Positions 61,198 to 64,000 of a stretch of 64,000 bases of DNA are shown here, piece by piece. Under the pieces are notes generated by a model. That model did not search any database. It was not told the origin of the DNA and worked only from the letters and a program-made list of their open reading frames with translations. Where the stretch lies: contig JAEUWP010000503.1 of assembly GCA_018524725.1 (NCBI GenBank), positions 62,001 through 126,000 on the forward strand, given 5' to 3'. Every line of letters starts with the position of its first letter. Position 1 is the stretch's first letter. This stretch comes from Podaxis mareebaensis. Lineage: Eukaryota > Basidiomycota > Agaricomycetes > Agaricales > Agaricaceae. Position numbers and translations under genes: made by a program.

Positions 61198-61849
61198 AAG
61201 TGCCAGCCAGAATTTCTCTAACCTTGGTACTCAAGCACCTCTCACATATTCTGCAGCACAGCAGAATTCTGCACAACAATGAATAATCTGCCATTTTTTT
61301 TCCATCTGTCCATTTAATGATCCTGGGGTAAGCTTTGTATGTGTCTAAGTCAGAAGTGATACCCTTACAGAGTGACCTAATGTGAATCTTGGATTCTTGA
61401 TAGCAGCTTCTACCACCTTAGGTCCTGCAGGGATAAACTGAATGATGCCAGGAGGAGCTTCCCTGGTAAGCATCTTGTAAATGAGATAGTTCAAGTATGT
61501 CACAGCTGGGCCTGGTTTCTACATGAAGACATTTCCAACAAGCACAGGCTTTGCAGAAGCAGTCAGTAGATGCTATGTAAGACATTGATCCATATGTGCT
61601 TCCTGGTAGGTTGCTGTTGGTAGCCATAACATTGAAAGATGAGGCAGCTAGAGCAAATCCTTCAAGTGACCAGTGCCCAATATAGCTGAGGCAAAGATTA
61701 GTGTCAGGATTTCAGTGGTAGATTAGTATAATGTGTATTTCCATGATCCAGGTGAATTCTTCAGTGGCTGCTGCACATATATTGCTTCCACAACTTGAAC
61801 ACCAAGATGGAAGAAGTCCAACAGCTGGGATGCTTATCACCTTCCACAT

Positions 61850-62692
61850 GTGGGCCACATTACAAAGACAAGAAGGATAAGAAAACATGTTTTGAGATTT
61901 GAAGACAGGCTTTATGAGGTAGGAAGTAGAAATGTGCAAAGCACTACTAAGCTGTTGAGGTCAAGAAGAAAGGACAGCTGTATTCAGTGGGCAACAGAGC
62001 TCACAGGCTGGCTTGTCTCACACCTGGTCATGGATGCTTCAGTGACTACTACATACAGATCATATGTTGCCTCTGAAGATATCAACTGCCCCTGTGGGGA
62101 GAACCTGCATACATGAGATCACACCATCCACTCATGCCCCATATATGAAAGGCATCACCAGATCCTATGAGATGCCTCGGAGACTCTGTACCTCCCAGAC
62201 ATACTAGGAACCAAGAAGGGAATTGCCATGCTCACCATATTTCTGAAGAAATCAGGTGCCTTCACAAAATCGGGTGCAGGCCCACCCAAGTGGACAAACC
62301 CCACCCTTAACAACATCCCACTCAACTCTTTCAGGGGAGAGGACCCCAACGAGGACCAGGGGTAACCATCAGCCCATCATCTCCTGCTGCTTCTTCTCCA
62401 CTCCCACTATTTCTTTTTTCCACACCTTAACTTAACTTATCCTTATAATTATGCTTCATATGATTATGTTCACTTCTCTGCCGTAGCACCCGATAATGCC
62501 CTACACTACTCTACATCTACCTTCCCGCATGAATAACCCCTCTACCAGACTCCTCCACATATCACCTCAGAACCTCTTTATACTATTAGTAGATACCACC
62601 TGCCGAAGGGCGTAGATAATCTGTTAGCACACAATATGCCCACCACGTCTTAGGAGTAGGTTTGCTTGTAGCGGTATAGAAATGGAGAATTC
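61850..62692 (+). mobile_element. LINE 3' part, second copy of the family at 33.8 kb
   Basis: The plus strand reads IQWATELTGWLVSHLVMDASV then a CPCGENLHT...HTIHSCPIY knuckle, followed by ETLYLPDILGTKKGIAMLTIFLKKSGAFTKSG. This is clearly the same protein end as the LINE insertion at 33847-34329. In-frame stops (after HT near 62114 and at 62168) break it. The 3' untranslated region and terminal GTAGCGGTATAGAAAT and CAA-rich end are also shared. The 5' limit is not resolved; it may extend further left into the CpG-poor block. Confidence 0.8.
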
Positions 62693-62826
62693 AACAACCA
62701 CCACGGCTTGTCTCACGCGGGAAAGGGCCAAGAGTGTGAACAAAGAGGCAATGACGTCAGCGCTTGAGTTGGTCACAAAATCGGTCACCCTTCAGCTGCC
62801 CTTCGGATTCCTTATTCTCCCTCATC

Positions 62827-64000
62827 ATGGAAAGGATGATCCAAGTCTATGCATCATTCCCTCGCGCCGTAGCACCTGGCTCCGACCTCGATCTTGATCC
62901 TGCCAATTGGCATTGGGTCCATTGCCTAACCCTCCCACTCGAGGCCCTCAACCAGTTCTCACTAAGCCCGTACAAATGGATCCGCTACGCTATCGGGGTC
63001 GTCGTTGGAGCAGAGGGTGACCTTTCGTCCAGCGGCGACTTGTCCAATGTTATAGACTACAACGCTGGCCTCTCAGCGGACTCCGACGTTCTCTACCATC
63101 ATACCAGCGACGAGGAGAAGCGAAGGATGTTCCCGGCCGATCCGGACATTGGGCACACAAACGTCACTTCTAGTGTTCCCTCCACTCGAAAGGCTCAATT
63201 CCACGGTGACGTTGCAGAGCGGGATGGAAAGAAGTGCGTCTTGACGGAGGTGCCAGAGAAGCTCTGTGACGCTGTGCACCTCCTAGCCCGCAGCAAGGGC
63301 GATGCGGTACGCTACGCTTACTCCCAATCTGTCCTCACTTACCATCGCAATGGCGGTAGTACATTACGACTTATACTCAACGCCGCAGTCGTGACCCCAC
63401 CGGAGGCGACATTGTACAAGACATCGACAGCGTCCGGAATGGCCTTCTTCTTAACGCGATGTCTCATAGGATGTTAGGTACAGATGTTGCATTCTTAATG
63501 GTGCGTCCACTTGTATGATTGCTAGTCAAAATATGATGGTGCTGATGAACAGACACCCAACTTTGCCATGAACACGACTGACGTCGACCGCAACGCAACG
63601 CCAGCAGAGAGAAGGTGTATAGCACATCTGTTCCAGCCTGACACGCCGCGCCCAGGTCCTCTTCCACAGTTTGGTGTAATCCCTTCTGGTACTCCACTCC
63701 GGATTTCTGACAGTCCTGAGTGGCCCCCTGCCATTCTCTTCGACGCCGTCTATGCTGGCGCTATACTTCAACATTTTGGAACTCAGACACTGAAAGATGT
63801 GGTTACTGCGACTTGGAAAGATAGCTTCTACCCAGGTGGGGTCATGAATGCGGCAGACGCAGAGTACAGGGCGATCACTGATGGACGAGCCACCGCTGCG
63901 GAGAGGACACAGCACCAAACGCGGGAGCGTCAGGAGCGCTATGAACGCTATCAAGCTCGTCGTTGCCCTGATACCTTTGACATGCTCATGGCTCTACCAT
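62827..64000 (+). CDS. HNH-endonuclease-domain protein, 3' end beyond window
   Basis: The family is abundant in Agaricomycetes and carries an HNH_2-type nuclease motif. The chosen ATG at 62827 gives MERMIQVYASFPRAVAPGSD. A conserved N-terminal module follows (WHWVHCLTLPLEAL, YKWIRYAIGVVVGAEGDLS). The HNH motif reads DVAERDGKKCVLTEVPEKLCDAVHLLARSKGD, with the usual C-x-LT and xHLLxxxKGD pattern. An intron at about 63356-63405 is needed to enter GDIVQDIDSVRNGLLLNAMSHRML. A second at about 63500-63549 leads to TPNFAMNTTDVD. The frame stays open to the window end. The biological role is unknown. The LINE 3' end lies only about 135 bp upstream and may supply or disturb its promoter. Confidence 0.75.

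Larger units (their letters stand above)
57485..62175. mobile_element. CpG-depleted transposon block
   Basis: Reading the 4.7 kb base by base I find only three CG dinucleotides (near 58036, 58347 and 58756), while flanking sequence has one every 15-25 bases. TG and CA are abundant. This is the pattern left by deamination of methylated cytosines in silenced repeats (CpG-type RIP-like mutation). The block contains a retroelement LTR with a primer-binding site, an unidentified ORF and most of a LINE. Confidence 0.85.

Overview
The window is nuclear DNA from a filamentous basidiomycete, almost certainly an Agaricomycete. Short (about 45-60 nt) GT-AG introns interrupt nearly every gene, sometimes leaving exons of 6-12 nt. 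The gene set (DUF6533 membrane proteins, a CYP63-like P450, cysteine-rich GPI proteins, an HNH_2-type nuclease, a pogo-type transposon) is typical of mushroom-forming fungi. All gene calls come from reading conserved motifs and splice signals by eye; no search was run.

Layout. 1-7.1 kb: diverged tandem copies of a block with a DUF6533-type membrane-protein gene, plus a decayed third piece. 7.4-13.3 kb: conserved metabolism and transcription genes (class II fructose-bisphosphate aldolase, mitochondrial malate dehydrogenase, Mediator-type cyclin C). 14.4-23.4 kb: two paralogous cysteine-rich, probably GPI-anchored wall proteins flanking a membrane-bound protein disulfide isomerase and the KEOPS subunit CGI121; a decayed CGI121 copy carrying a 56-bp palindrome lies between CGI121 and the second paralog. 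24.3-27.6 kb: a large TPR-CHAT (caspase-like) protein. 28.8-30.0 kb: proteasome subunit RPN10. 30.2-44.5 kb: a tandem segmental duplication of P450, FAD-oxidoreductase and actin. Both actins look intact, the second P450 is a relic, and the two oxidoreductase copies are broken in different ways, one by a LINE insertion. 44.9-57.3 kb: housekeeping genes (MBOAT lysophospholipid acyltransferase, Sec14, EMG1, SCO1), an intron-containing tRNA-Leu, a non-autonomous pogo-like element with an internally deleted transposase ORF, and a secreted GH162-like glucanase. 57.5-62.2 kb: a block almost devoid of CG dinucleotides, containing LTR and LINE debris. 62.8-64.0 kb: the start of an HNH-nuclease-type gene running off the window.

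How the parts relate. Housekeeping genes are compact and often divergently paired (MDH/cyclin C 137 bp apart; PDI/CGI121 166 bp apart). The accessory stretches show recent genome dynamics: tandem duplication with unequal decay, a LINE insertion dated after the duplication by the empty site in the sister copy, CpG-targeted mutation of a transposon block, and a deletion derivative of a DNA transposon. The most notable signals are the CpG-free block, the recurrent 6-nt microexons in aldolase, malate dehydrogenase and both actins, two long near-perfect palindromes, and a 22-bp minisatellite read as coding sequence.
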